DNA of 64,000 nucleotides, from positions 1 to 64,000 of the forward strand of contig JAJFGF010000053.1 of assembly GCA_021776245.1 (NCBI GenBank), written 5' to 3'. The stretch's first letter is position 1. Each line of letters starts with the position of its first letter. This DNA is from Hyphococcus sp. GTDB taxonomy: Bacteria; Pseudomonadota; Alphaproteobacteria; Caulobacterales; Parvularculaceae. The position numbers and the translations under genes are program-made. Positions 38,546 through 47,688 of the stretch are shown here, piece by piece. The notes below the pieces were generated by a model. The model searched no databases. It was not told the DNA's origin and was given only the letters and a program-made list of their open reading frames with translations.

Positions 38546-39121
38546 TGGAAATTGCTCCGCAATGCGAGGCTACAGCCGCCGCATTGGCTAGGTTGGACCG
38601 CCGAAGCGCGCGCGCGACCGATCGGCCGGCCCATTGCGGGGCAGCGTCGGATTTCATTTGCGCATCTTGCGTCATCGGCGAAAACTAATTTTTATGCCGG
38701 ACAAATAAGCCGACGGTTTCTTGTTATGGCGCTGGGCGCCTGTTTTTGCTCCTCGCGCGCCGGCCTCGGACCGGATGTCGCGGGCCGGCGAAAGGAGCTG
38801 CCGGCGTCTATTCCAGGAAAAGCGTACAAATCCACGCTTTCCGGAAAATCTCTATTTTAGGCATTTTGGGGCGTAAACCCTTATTGCCTGGAAGCTCTGC
38901 CTGCGAAATGATCATTGAATCAGCCTTACGCAAGCAATTTCTGACCATGCATGAGCGCGTGGAAAAAGAAAACCCATAGCAGCGGGCGACTCAGTGTTGC
39001 ATGCAAAAGTAGATCAAAAGTTAACGTCGCGTTAACGCTATCGAAAAGATGATAATATACCGGGTTTCGGAGCAAATCCGCGTTTTTTTTAACTTTTCGG
39101 CGTATACGTGGCGGCGTATGG
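38546..39121. other. Long divergent control region of rne and the amidase gene
   Basis: These 576 bases separate divergent rne and amiC-like genes and hold no convincing gene. Small frames here lack ribosome-binding sites or oppose rne. A long 5' leader upstream of rne is known in other bacteria, where RNase E cleaves it for self-control; this region is long enough for that, but I recognise no specific structure. AT-rich stretches near 39020-39060 (GTTAACG repeats, ATAATAT) may contain the amidase promoter. Confidence 0.45.
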
Positions 39122-40408
39122 ATGGGTTCGATGACAGCAAAAATTTTCAAAATTGGCGGATTTTGGGGGCTCCGGGCCCTCGCCGTTGGATATTGCCTGC
39201 TTGCCGGCGCCGAAGCGGCCGAACTCCTTGAGGTTCGATTTGGGCCCGGCGGCGAGACCACTCGAATTGTGTTCGACCTTGACGGCGCCACGGAATATAC
39301 GATTTCCGGCGATGAAACCGGCGCGGGCCGCCTTTTGGTTGATTTTGCGGCCCTGGCGGTCAGCGCGGGGGACCGCAATTTCAAACCGGGCAAAGGCCAC
39401 ATCCTGCGCTTTGGGTTTGCCGCGGCGCAGCCATCGGGCGCCAGAGCGGTGCTTGAGTTCAGGCGATCAGCGAAAATAGACAAAGTTTTTATGCTTGAGC
39501 CTGGCGGCGGGGTCGCCAAGCACCGTCTGGTTATCGACCTTCAAAGTGCTGACAAGAGCGAATTTTTGGCGAGCTTGCCGCAGCGCTACCCGGACCTTGC
39601 GGCGGTGATTGAAAAAGCCACCGCAGAGCCGGCGCTGCCGAACCTTGTGGCGCCGCCCTCGCCAACACAAAAAGAGGTCAAAGCGCTATCAGCGGATCGC
39701 CGGATTGTTGTCATCGACGCCGGCCATGGCGGCGCTGATCCCGGCGCGCAAGGGCAAAGCGGCACCTTTGAGAAAACGGTGACGCTGGCCGCGGCTTTAT
39801 CGCTCGCCGAAACACTAAAGAAAAGCGGGCGCTATGAAGTCGTCCTGATCCGCGATGATGATTCAACCATCAAGGTGGAGACGCGCGATACCCACGCGCG
39901 TAAGGCTAATGCCGATCTATTCATATCGCTGCACGCCAACGCTATCGATGAGCAAGCGGTGCGCGGCGCATCGGTTTACACGCTATCCGAGAAAGGTTCC
40001 GCCCGGTCGGCAACGCTTGCAAAGGCGGAAGGCGAATTTCACGCCTATGGTTTGGATCTCGAAGAATGGGATCATGATGTCGCGGATATTCTTCTTGATA
40101 AAGCTCAGGATAAAACAATCACCGCCTCATCGAATTTCGCCAAAGGGTTGATCGACAAGCTGTCGAGGAAAACGCCGATGTTGAACCGGTCGCACCGGGA
40201 GGCCGATCTCAGGGTCCTTTTGGCGCCAGACGTTCCAGCGGTGCTGTTGGAAATGGCCTTTATTTCCAATGCCAAAGATGAGGCGAACCTCAATTCGCCA
40301 GCCTGGCGAAAACGTACAATGGAGGCTGTCGCCGAAGCAATTGACGCCTATTTTGACGATCCAGGGTTGCAACGACAAGCCGCGAACCGCGCGGGCGGAG
40401 CGCAATAG
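39122..40408 (+). CDS. N-acetylmuramoyl-L-alanine amidase, AmiC-like
   Basis: The 428-residue secreted amidase cleaves the stem peptide from glycan strands during daughter-cell separation. After a signal peptide (ending GAEAA) comes an AMIN domain (about residues 35-140) and then the Amidase_3 catalytic domain from RIVVIDAGHGGADPG, with zinc ligands His in DAGHGG, a Glu in GTFEKTV and His in SLHANA. The catalytic Glu is in LLEMAFISN. The interruption RGASVYTLSEKG is typical. An ATG three codons downstream is an alternative start. The penicillin-binding protein gene follows, forming a cell-wall pair. Confidence 0.9.
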   Translation: MGSMTAKIFKIGGFWGLRALAVGYCLLAGAEAAELLEVRFGPGGETTRIVFDLDGATEYTISGDETGAGRLLVDFAALAVSAGDRNFKPGKGHILRFGFAAAQPSGARAVLEFRRSAKIDKVFMLEPGGGVAKHRLVIDLQSADKSEFLASLPQRYPDLAAVIEKATAEPALPNLVAPPSPTQKEVKALSADRRIVVIDAGHGGADPGAQGQSGTFEKTVTLAAALSLAETLKKSGRYEVVLIRDDDSTIKVETRDTHARKANADLFISLHANAIDEQAVRGASVYTLSEKGSARSATLAKAEGEFHAYGLDLEEWDHDVADILLDKAQDKTITASSNFAKGLIDKLSRKTPMLNRSHREADLRVLLAPDVPAVLLEMAFISNAKDEANLNSPAWRKRTMEAVAEAIDAYFDDPGLQRQAANRAGGAQ

Positions 40409-40564
40409 GCCAACGCATTAAGAAAATGGACATTTTACGACGCCATTGCGCCTCGCTGTGGCCCAGATTATGCGCTAAAGCATGATGGATAAAATGGCGG
40501 CCAACAATATAGCGGGATGGTGTTCATTGAATAGGACGTCGATTGAAGGCGCGGCGTAGGGTTG

Positions 40565-43465
40565 ATGACTGACGACATAGAGAAAGATGGACGGCCCGAT
40601 CAGCGGTTGTCTTTTGGGGAGGATAGCGACGCGCCGAAAAACGACGCGAAGGCCCGGGATGTTGCCGAGCCCGGCGATATCGCTGCAGATGACGATCCGC
40701 TGGACGATCTCGCTTTTCAACCGTCAGAAGCCGCCGAAATCCCCGACAATCCAGAATTCTCTAACGCCCCGGACATACCCAGGAAACTGTCGGCTGATCA
40801 GGATAGTCGCGTTTCGGCTGAGGCAAGCGAAGTTCTTCTCGGCGAAGCTGATGTCGTCAGGGAACAGGTGCTCGCGGCGCCGAAGCGTGCTAAGGCTGCA
40901 GCGGCGCCGACGCAATTAAAAGCGGCCAATGATCACAAAGGCGGTGGCATCGTGCCATTTGTTTTCAGGCTGGCTGGAATCGGGTTTGCGATCGCGGCCC
41001 TTAGCATCATCAGCGCAGCAGGTTTTACAGCGTGGTATCTTAACAAGCTCAATCAGGATCTTCCGGATTATTCCGCACTTGCTGAATATGCGCCTGCTGT
41101 AACAACCCGTGTTTACGCTGGCGATGGTTCGCTGGTCGCGGAATTTGCCCGTGAACGGCGCTTGTTTGTGCCGATCGAGTCGATCCCCGATCATGTGAAA
41201 TTTGCGTTTGTGTCGGCGGAAGATAAATCGTTCTATGAGCATAATGGGATCGATTTCCGCGGCATCGTTCGCGCACAACTTTCCAACATTACGAATATTC
41301 TGCGTGGGCGGCGCCTTGAAGGCGGCTCGACAATTACCCAGCAGGTCGCCAAGAATTTTCTTCTTTCCAGCGAGCAGCGTATCGAACGTAAAGTGCGTGA
41401 GATGCTTATTGCGCGCAAAATGGAAAAAGCTTTCACCAAGGATCATATTCTCGAGCTTTATCTCAATGAGATTTATCTCGGAAATCGCTCCTATGGCGTT
41501 GCGGCGGCGGCGCTTAATTATTTCGATAAGCCCCTCAGTGAGCTGACTATCAGTGAGGCGGGCTATTTGGCGGCGATTACCAAGGGGCCCAGCAACTATC
41601 ATCCGGTCGAAAATGAAGATCGCGCATTGGACAGGCGTAATTGGGTTATTGGCCGTTTGCTTGCTGACGGACACATATCCCAGGAGCAGGCTGATGAAGC
41701 GCGCGCGCAGCCGCTCGGCGCCGCACTTGCGCCGCCGCTCGGCGCCCGCGACTGGACGATGGAATATTTTGCTGAAGAAGTGCGCAAGCAAATTGTCGAT
41801 TTATACGGCGTTGAAGCGCTCTATGACGGCGGTCTCGCGGTCCGGACTTCGGTCGATCCGCGTTTGCAACGGGCGGCCGGTAACGCGCTGCGGCGTTGGC
41901 TCGTGGCTTATGACCAGCGTCACGGTTGGCGCGGACCGCTTGGTACGGTTGAAATCGGCGATGATTGGGCAGAGACATTTCCCGCGAATATTGAGGGGCT
42001 CCTCGATAACCGAACACTTTCCGAAGATCTTGCGCCCTGGCGACCGGCGGTTGTCTTGTCCGCGACCGCCGCGGGTGCGCAAATTGGTTTTGCCGACGGC
42101 GCCGAAGGCGTCTTGCCGCTGGAACAAATGAGTTGGGCGCGCGAATATATTTCGGCTAATGATCGCGGCGATGAGTTGACGTCAACGGCGTCTGTTTTGA
42201 ATCGCGGCGATGTTATTTATGTGGAACAGGCGTTCAGTCTCCCCGCCGCGCCTGAGGAAGGCGCTGCAGCCAATGTTGTTGCTGAAGAACCTGTACTTCT
42301 GGAAGGCGTATATGCTTTGCGGCAGGTGCCCGGTGTTAATGGGGGGCTGATTGCTATTGATCCCCACACAGGCCGCGTCTTGGCGATGGTTGGCGGTTTT
42401 TCATTCCAGCTTTCGGAATTTAATCGGGCGATTCAGGCGGAGCGCCAGCCCGGATCGACCTTTAAGCCCTTCGTTTATTCAGTCGCGCTTGATAGCGGAT
42501 ATACGCCAGCATCAACAGTGCTTGATGCGCCCTTTGTCGCCCCTGGCGTCGACAGTTGGTATAAGCCCGGAAACTATATTGAGGGGCGATATTACGGCAA
42601 CAGCACGTTGCGTCTTGGCGTTGAGCAGTCACGCAACGCAATGACTGCGCGGCTGGCCCAGGACCTCGGCATCGGCCGCATCATGGATTACGTTGAACGC
42701 TTCCACTTGTCGGACAAGTTACCCCGCGAACTGGCGATTTCTTTGGGCGCCGGCGAAACCACATTGATGCGCATCACGGCGGCCTATTCGATTTTCGTTA
42801 ATGGCGGCAAGCGCGTCGATCCAGTGGTGATCGACCGGATTCAGGACCGCACCGGTAAAACCATCTATAAGCGTGACGAGCGCGTCTGCTTGACCTGCAA
42901 TCCGCAGCAATGGTCTGGTCAGTCTCAGCCGCAGCTTGCCGATTTGCGTGAGCAGGTTGTTGATCCGCGCACAGCCTATCAGATTACGTCGATATTAGAG
43001 GGTGTGGTGGTTCGCGGCACCGGTTCGGCGGTGCGCCGGGTGACCAACAAACCGATGGCGGGGAAAACCGGCACGACGAATGACTATAAGGATGCCTGGT
43101 TTGTCGGTTTTTCGCCCGATCTCGCCGCCGGCGTCTATGTTGGTTTTGATATGCCGCAAACCCTTGGCCAGAGCGAGGCGGGCGGTAAAGTCGCGGCGCC
43201 CATCTTTGCCGATTTTATGGTCGAAGCCTTGAAAGATACGGCTGGTATCCCGTTTCGTGTTCCCGGCGGTATTCGCCTTGAGCGCATTAACGCCAAGACC
43301 GGCAAGCCCGCGACGCCAACCGATCGCAATGTGATTCTCGAAGCGTTCAAAGCCGACAGCACCCGAGGCAGCGGGCTCGCCAACGAAGATTTGAACCTCG
43401 ACCCCTTAAGCGCGGCGCCGCGGGACGAGGAAGACGACGAAGACAATCTCAACGGCCTTTACTAG
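40565..43465 (+). CDS. mrcA: Penicillin-binding protein 1A
   Basis: The 966-residue bifunctional peptidoglycan synthase has an acidic cytoplasmic N-terminal region of about 130 residues, one membrane helix, a glycosyltransferase family 51 domain (catalytic Glu in SAEDKSFYEHNG, then EGGSTITQQVAKN), an OB-like insert, and a transpeptidase with the three catalytic motifs STFK, SRN and KTGT. A poly-acidic C-terminal tail (EEDDEDN) ends it. The N-terminal extension is longer than in E. coli PBP1A. It follows amiC in the same direction. A TTG just before the ATG is an unlikely start. Confidence 0.92.
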   Translation: MTDDIEKDGRPDQRLSFGEDSDAPKNDAKARDVAEPGDIAADDDPLDDLAFQPSEAAEIPDNPEFSNAPDIPRKLSADQDSRVSAEASEVLLGEADVVREQVLAAPKRAKAAAAPTQLKAANDHKGGGIVPFVFRLAGIGFAIAALSIISAAGFTAWYLNKLNQDLPDYSALAEYAPAVTTRVYAGDGSLVAEFARERRLFVPIESIPDHVKFAFVSAEDKSFYEHNGIDFRGIVRAQLSNITNILRGRRLEGGSTITQQVAKNFLLSSEQRIERKVREMLIARKMEKAFTKDHILELYLNEIYLGNRSYGVAAAALNYFDKPLSELTISEAGYLAAITKGPSNYHPVENEDRALDRRNWVIGRLLADGHISQEQADEARAQPLGAALAPPLGARDWTMEYFAEEVRKQIVDLYGVEALYDGGLAVRTSVDPRLQRAAGNALRRWLVAYDQRHGWRGPLGTVEIGDDWAETFPANIEGLLDNRTLSEDLAPWRPAVVLSATAAGAQIGFADGAEGVLPLEQMSWAREYISANDRGDELTSTASVLNRGDVIYVEQAFSLPAAPEEGAAANVVAEEPVLLEGVYALRQVPGVNGGLIAIDPHTGRVLAMVGGFSFQLSEFNRAIQAERQPGSTFKPFVYSVALDSGYTPASTVLDAPFVAPGVDSWYKPGNYIEGRYYGNSTLRLGVEQSRNAMTARLAQDLGIGRIMDYVERFHLSDKLPRELAISLGAGETTLMRITAAYSIFVNGGKRVDPVVIDRIQDRTGKTIYKRDERVCLTCNPQQWSGQSQPQLADLREQVVDPRTAYQITSILEGVVVRGTGSAVRRVTNKPMAGKTGTTNDYKDAWFVGFSPDLAAGVYVGFDMPQTLGQSEAGGKVAAPIFADFMVEALKDTAGIPFRVPGGIRLERINAKTGKPATPTDRNVILEAFKADSTRGSGLANEDLNLDPLSAAPRDEEDDEDNLNGLY

Positions 43466-43613
43466 GGCGTTTCCGAGATTAGGTGGTTCCCGGTTTATCG
43501 TCCAGAAACGTCGAGACTTATTTTTGAGCGCATTTCTTATCGGAAGTTCATCGCGTGGCAATAACCGCTTGGCGTAAAATGCTTTGCTTTTTACTCCGGA
43601 AATGCGCTAGTCA
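43466..43613. repeat. Intergenic palindromic repeat before prfB
   Basis: Between mrcA and prfB lies a sequence with nine-base arms GCGCATTTC (43530-43538 region) and GAAATGCGC around a long centre. It shares the order ACTTATT...TTTG...CGCATTTC...GGAAATGC...CTA with the repeat at 266-370. It begins with GGGCGTTTCCGAGATTAGGTGG, which resembles the outer palindrome of the same family. It has no coding potential. Confidence 0.55.
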
Positions 43614-43684
43614 GCCGGCGGTTCCCATAACAGCATCTTTATTGGCGGCGCAAAAACCGCCGCCGATTTTTCAGGAGGCCTTTC

Positions 43685-44795
43685 ATGCGCGCCGAGATGG
43701 AAGCGATCGTCAACGAGACCAAGCAGTCGCTGGAACTGCTGAGGAGGCGTCTTTGACTGGGACAAGGCGAAAAGAGAACTCGACGAACTAAACGCCCGAG
43801 CCGAGGATCCAAAACTCTGGGACGATCCCGGCGCCGCGCAGGCGCTGATGCAAAAGCGCAATGCCCTTGAAGCGCAGATGAGCGCAATTGGCGAGGTCGC
43901 GCAGGAGCTTGAAGAATTAGTAGAGCTAGCCGAACTCGCGGCTGAAGAAAGCGACGAGGCCAGCCTTAGCGAAACCCAGGAAATGATGGCGGGATTGCGC
44001 GATCGCGCAGCCAAAGCTGAAATCGAAGCGCTTTTGTCGGGCGAAGCTGACGCCAATGACTGCTTTGTCGAAATCCATCCGGGCGCGGGCGGCACCGAAT
44101 CCAATGACTGGGCGTCGATGCTCTTGCGTATGTATGTGCGCTGGGCGCAGCAGCGCGGTTACAAAGTTGATATCATTGAGGAGCAGGCGGGCGAAGAAGC
44201 CGGTATTAAATCGGCGACCATTCAGATTAAAGGCCATAACGCCTATGGCTGGCTCAAGACAGAATCCGGCGTTCACCGCCTGGTGCGGATCTCGCCATTC
44301 GACTCCAATGCGCGCCGCCATACGTCATTTGCGTCTGCCTGGGTCTATCCGGTCGTCGACGACAATATCGAAATCGACATCAATGAAAGCGACTGCCGCA
44401 TCGATACGTTCCGCGCCTCGGGCGCCGGCGGACAGCATGTCAACACAACCGATTCAGCCGTGCGCATCACGCATATCCCCACCGGCTTTGTTGTACAGTG
44501 TCAAAATGAACGCTCGCAGCACAAAAACCGCGCGACTGCATGGAATATGCTCCGTGCACGGCTCTATGAGGCGGAACTGCAAAAGCGTGAGGAAGCCGCC
44601 GCAGCGACGGAAGCCGGTAAATCCGATATTGGCTGGGGCCATCAGATCCGGTCTTATGTGTTGCAGCCCTATCAAATGGTCAAGGACTTACGCACGCAAG
44701 TTGAAAGTTCGGATCCTGACAAGGTGCTTGACGGCGACCTTGATAAATTCATGAGTGCGTCGCTGGCGCAGCGCGTGGCGGGGGACGGGGCGTAA
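43685..44795 (+). CDS. prfB: Peptide chain release factor 2 (programmed +1 frameshift)
   Basis: RF2 terminates translation at UGA and UAA. Frame one starts at ATG 43685 (AGGAGG six bases upstream) and reads 23 codons to CTT TGA. An internal AGGAGG (43742-43747) precedes CTTTGAC, the standard slippery site, and a +1 shift at 43754 joins the downstream frame to give 369 residues. The downstream protein has the recognition tripeptide SPF (RISPFDS) and the catalytic GGQ ([14 protein letters not shown]). Without the shift only 23 residues would be made. This is the classic RF2 autoregulation. Confidence 0.95.
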
Positions 44796-44796
44796 C

Positions 44797-45036
44797 TTAA
44801 AACGGAAACAGAATATCATAGAGCTGCGGGCCATAGCGCGCCTGTTGCACATCGGTTAGCTGGCCGCGGTCGCCATAGGAGATGCGCGCTTCGGCGATCT
44901 GCGTATGATTGATGCGATTGGCGTTTGAGATATCTTCCGGCCGGATAATACCGGTCACGATCAACTCGCGCAGCTCGTAATTAACGCGCACTTCCTGTTT
45001 GCCGGCGACCATCAGTGAAGATATTTTGCTCGGCAA
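44797..45036 (-). pseudogene. flgH: Flagellar L-ring protein FlgH, C-terminal remnant
   Basis: The frame encodes the last third of FlgH: AGKQEVRVNYELREL, VTGIIRPEDI, AEARISYGDRGQLTDVQQ and a terminal LFPF match alphaproteobacterial FlgH. The intact protein has about 230 residues with a lipoprotein signal; only about 72 remain here, and homology stops near 45018, where a TTG-led frame of unrelated codons and an in-frame stop lie upstream. No start or signal is present. It lies two bases from the prfB stop and points toward it. Confidence 0.85.
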
Positions 45037-45090
45037 TCAAGAAGCAATACGCTGGCGCGGCATCGCAAACGCAAGACGCGGCGCCCATAA

Positions 45091-45423
45091 GGCGGCCGGA
45101 TACGCGGTGAGATCCATTGGTCCGGGCAGCAACGGGCGCTGGCTGGCGACGGCTTCAGCGCGGCTGCAGCGCTTCCGGCGAAAATTGACGGACAACTCGA
45201 CCGTGAGCAGAGTGTTTTTGCGCTGCGCGCAGCGGCAGCCTACGGCGTTGCGGGCGCGCAGGCGGCGCTGCGCCGTCTCGGTCGCAGAGTTTCTGGCAAG
45301 CTCGCTGACACCGATGCAAACCACCTTCTTGAGGGGCTCGCATTTGGCGGTCTTGCCGACAATCCAACTGAATTCCGGGCTGCGTATCGCGCCTTTTTTG
45401 GCGACGGTGCAACTGCGAGTTGA
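45091..45423 (+). pseudogene. Headless reading frame, 3' remnant of an unidentified gene
   Basis: Between a stop at 45088 and a TGA at 45421 this frame reads as a credible alanine-rich helical protein (for example VFALRAAAAYGVAGAQAAL, then LADNPTEFRAAYRAFFGD) but contains no ATG, GTG or TTG start. It begins about where the flgH remnant on the other strand ends, so the two appear to be the 3' parts of opposed genes joined at a deletion or inversion. I do not recognise the family. A different frame across the region (44999-45580) is less protein-like. Confidence 0.45.
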
Positions 45424-45446
45424 CCCGCCGTCTGGCGGCACGCCCT

Positions 45447-47489
45447 TTAGTCGGCGGGCGTTGCTTCATTTGCGGAAGGCGACGTTGTATTTTCCAGTTT
45501 TCCCGCAGCCAGGCGGCGCTTGTTGCGCGTCCAGCTCTTCGGCCAGAAATGCGTCGGCATTAACTGGTATCTACGCGTGAGGAAATTCTTCTGGCGTTTT
45601 TTGCGCCGCCTTGGCGGCGCCGGCTGGTTTTCAAAAGCATGCTCCAGATCGCCAAGAGTAAGAAGATCAGTTTTCGCATCTGGCTCTGATTCTGACTCTG
45701 GTTCGGCCGTTGCTGTTTCCGGTTCGATTTCCTCGGCTTCCGGCGGGGCGTCAAATTTGATCGCGTCGTCAATTGGTTCGGCGGCGGCAAGCGCGTCGAG
45801 CGCCAATTGCTCCGGCGTCTCTGCGGCGTCCGGATCATGCTGCGGCGGTTCTGGCAGCGATGCGTCAGAATTGCGCAGCGCCGGATTGCCGACTCTGATG
45901 CCGGGCCGGAAATAAGCGCGCGCAGCCCCGACTGCCATTGAGAGTTTTTCTATGACAGGGCCGGCGCCTGATCCATCGCCATCCGCCTCTTGGGAGTCTT
46001 CTGATGCATTCGTCGGCAGGGCGTCATTTTCGTCTGCTGCAGTTTTCTTCTCTTGAGGCGCGGTCCTGTCGTCATCGGCCGTTGCCTGAGCAGAATCTCC
46101 CTCGTCCGAAGCCTCTGCAGGCGGCGCCGGTTCTGTGATGTTTGAATCAGGCGCTGACGGTTTTGTCGCCTTGGTCGGTTCCGGGGGCGCCGGTTCTTCG
46201 CCGGTTTCCAATTCCGGCTGCGGCGGCGCTTTTGGCGCGTCGCCGGTGGCGAACTCTTTATTCAGTTGTTCCTGTAATTCGCGAGGCGCGCGACCAGGCG
46301 GAAATGCGTCCTCTGCCGGGCGTTCCGCCTGTTGCGCGATTTGCGCCTTTTGTTTGGCATGGGCCATCTTCGCCTTGGCGCGGTCGATAGCGGCAGCCTT
46401 TCGCGCATCGCGCGCTTTGGCGCGTTTGGCGAGCGCCAACGCCTTGGCTTTTTCTCGGACGCGGGTTTTTTTCGCTTCATCGACCGGTGCGGTTGTCACG
46501 GTCGCTGCATCTTTTGCGGCAGCGACCCGTTTATCGAGATTATCAACCAGTTGGTCGTCATTTTCTTTGTGCGATTCGTTGGGGTCTTCACCAGGCCCCG
46601 CCGGGGCATCGACCGGCGCCGCATCTGCCGGCGACGGGGCGGGCGCTTGAGTGCGAAACAGCGCCGTCAAACTTTCGGAACTCAGCGGCTCGAGATCGAG
46701 CAGTTTTCGCACTTCATTGACGCGGCCCGGCCGAAATTCATTCAAGGCGCCGACTTTGGCCAGGTGATTGCCTTGCGCCGCTGTAAAGCCAAGCCCGCGC
46801 AACGCCGACAGCGACGCCTGATCTTCCACGCCGACGGCGGTGATCGCCGCATTGGATCGATTGGCGATATCGAGCAGATCGGAGATGGCGCTGAGCCCGG
46901 GTCCGCGAACGGTTCGGGCAAAACGCAAGATTGCCGAGCCGCCGGTTTTGATCTCGTCAAAAGGGAACGGGTCGATAGTACGCAGAAGGTCATTTGCGCG
47001 TCCACGCACTTCGATCGCGAGGCGGGCGCCTGTTTCCGCCAGCCGCGCAAAATAGGTCGATGCTGTGTCAATATCCAAATCCACAGGCGGCATCGGACAT
47101 TCCAGCGTCACCAGGTCAGGTGAAAACTGGCGATCACGCATAACTTTGGCGAAATGCGTCGCGAAAGCGTCATCACTCAGATCGCTCAGGGCGAGATTGA
47201 TGGAAAATCCTGGCGCATAGGGCCCTCGCCAATCGGTATAGGCGGCAAGGGCGCCCGCAAGGACATAGCGGGTGAGCTCGCTCATCCGCCCCTGAGTTTC
47301 GAAAAACGAGATAAACGCGCCCGGCGGCAACACCCCCAAAGACGGGTGACGCCAGCGAACAAAGGTTTCTACACGCGCAAGGGCGCCATTACCGAGATCA
47401 AATATCGGCTGAAAAAGGACCTCGAATTCCTTGTTTTTTAAGGCATTATCTATATCGACATTAGAAAGTCGAACTGCCTGAGCGCCCAT
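45447..47489 (-). CDS. Degenerate EAL-domain protein with long disordered tail
   Basis: The 680-residue protein has an EAL-like domain in residues about 10-260: VLFQPIFDL, RVETFVRWRHPSLGVLPPGAFI, INLALSDLSD and TLECPMP keep the fold, but the EAL motif reads VET, the DDFGTG motif is lost and the C-terminal part is GNHLAKVG. c-di-GMP hydrolysis is therefore unlikely; it may bind c-di-GMP or a protein. About 400 further residues are low-complexity, rich in Ala, Glu, Lys and Pro with a lysine/arginine-rich coiled stretch (about 310-400), and end in a basic region. The ATG has GGAGGG eight bases before it. A frame 18 codons longer lacks such a site. Confidence 0.75.
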   Translation of the reverse strand: MGAQAVRLSNVDIDNALKNKEFEVLFQPIFDLGNGALARVETFVRWRHPSLGVLPPGAFISFFETQGRMSELTRYVLAGALAAYTDWRGPYAPGFSINLALSDLSDDAFATHFAKVMRDRQFSPDLVTLECPMPPVDLDIDTASTYFARLAETGARLAIEVRGRANDLLRTIDPFPFDEIKTGGSAILRFARTVRGPGLSAISDLLDIANRSNAAITAVGVEDQASLSALRGLGFTAAQGNHLAKVGALNEFRPGRVNEVRKLLDLEPLSSESLTALFRTQAPAPSPADAAPVDAPAGPGEDPNESHKENDDQLVDNLDKRVAAAKDAATVTTAPVDEAKKTRVREKAKALALAKRAKARDARKAAAIDRAKAKMAHAKQKAQIAQQAERPAEDAFPPGRAPRELQEQLNKEFATGDAPKAPPQPELETGEEPAPPEPTKATKPSAPDSNITEPAPPAEASDEGDSAQATADDDRTAPQEKKTAADENDALPTNASEDSQEADGDGSGAGPVIEKLSMAVGAARAYFRPGIRVGNPALRNSDASLPEPPQHDPDAAETPEQLALDALAAAEPIDDAIKFDAPPEAEEIEPETATAEPESESEPDAKTDLLTLGDLEHAFENQPAPPRRRKKRQKNFLTRRYQLMPTHFWPKSWTRNKRRLAAGKLENTTSPSANEATPAD

Positions 47490-47688
47490 CCGTGTTCCCT
47501 CCGTCAGCCAAACGGCCAGTCCCCCATTCTGGAGTTCGTCCATCTTCCTAGGCGCGGGTTAATTCTCGCTGAATAGGTTCAAATAGCTGGACGCAGGCTG
47601 ACATTCAGAAGAACCATGCGGCGATTCACGGACAGGCGGAAACTATTTGTGAACCATAGCGGTCTGCAGTTTCCCCTGGGACCGGGCC

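Noticed and set aside
38318-38860. 180-codon plus-strand ORF over the rne start
   Set aside because: Antisense to the conserved RNase E N terminus; no motif.
45037-45441. 134-codon minus-strand ORF beside the flgH remnant
   Set aside because: No flgH similarity; it is the antisense reading of the headless plus-strand frame.
44999-45580. 193-codon plus-strand ORF across the flagellar scar
   Set aside because: Arginine- and cysteine-rich out-of-frame translation; the frame at 45091-45423 is more protein-like.
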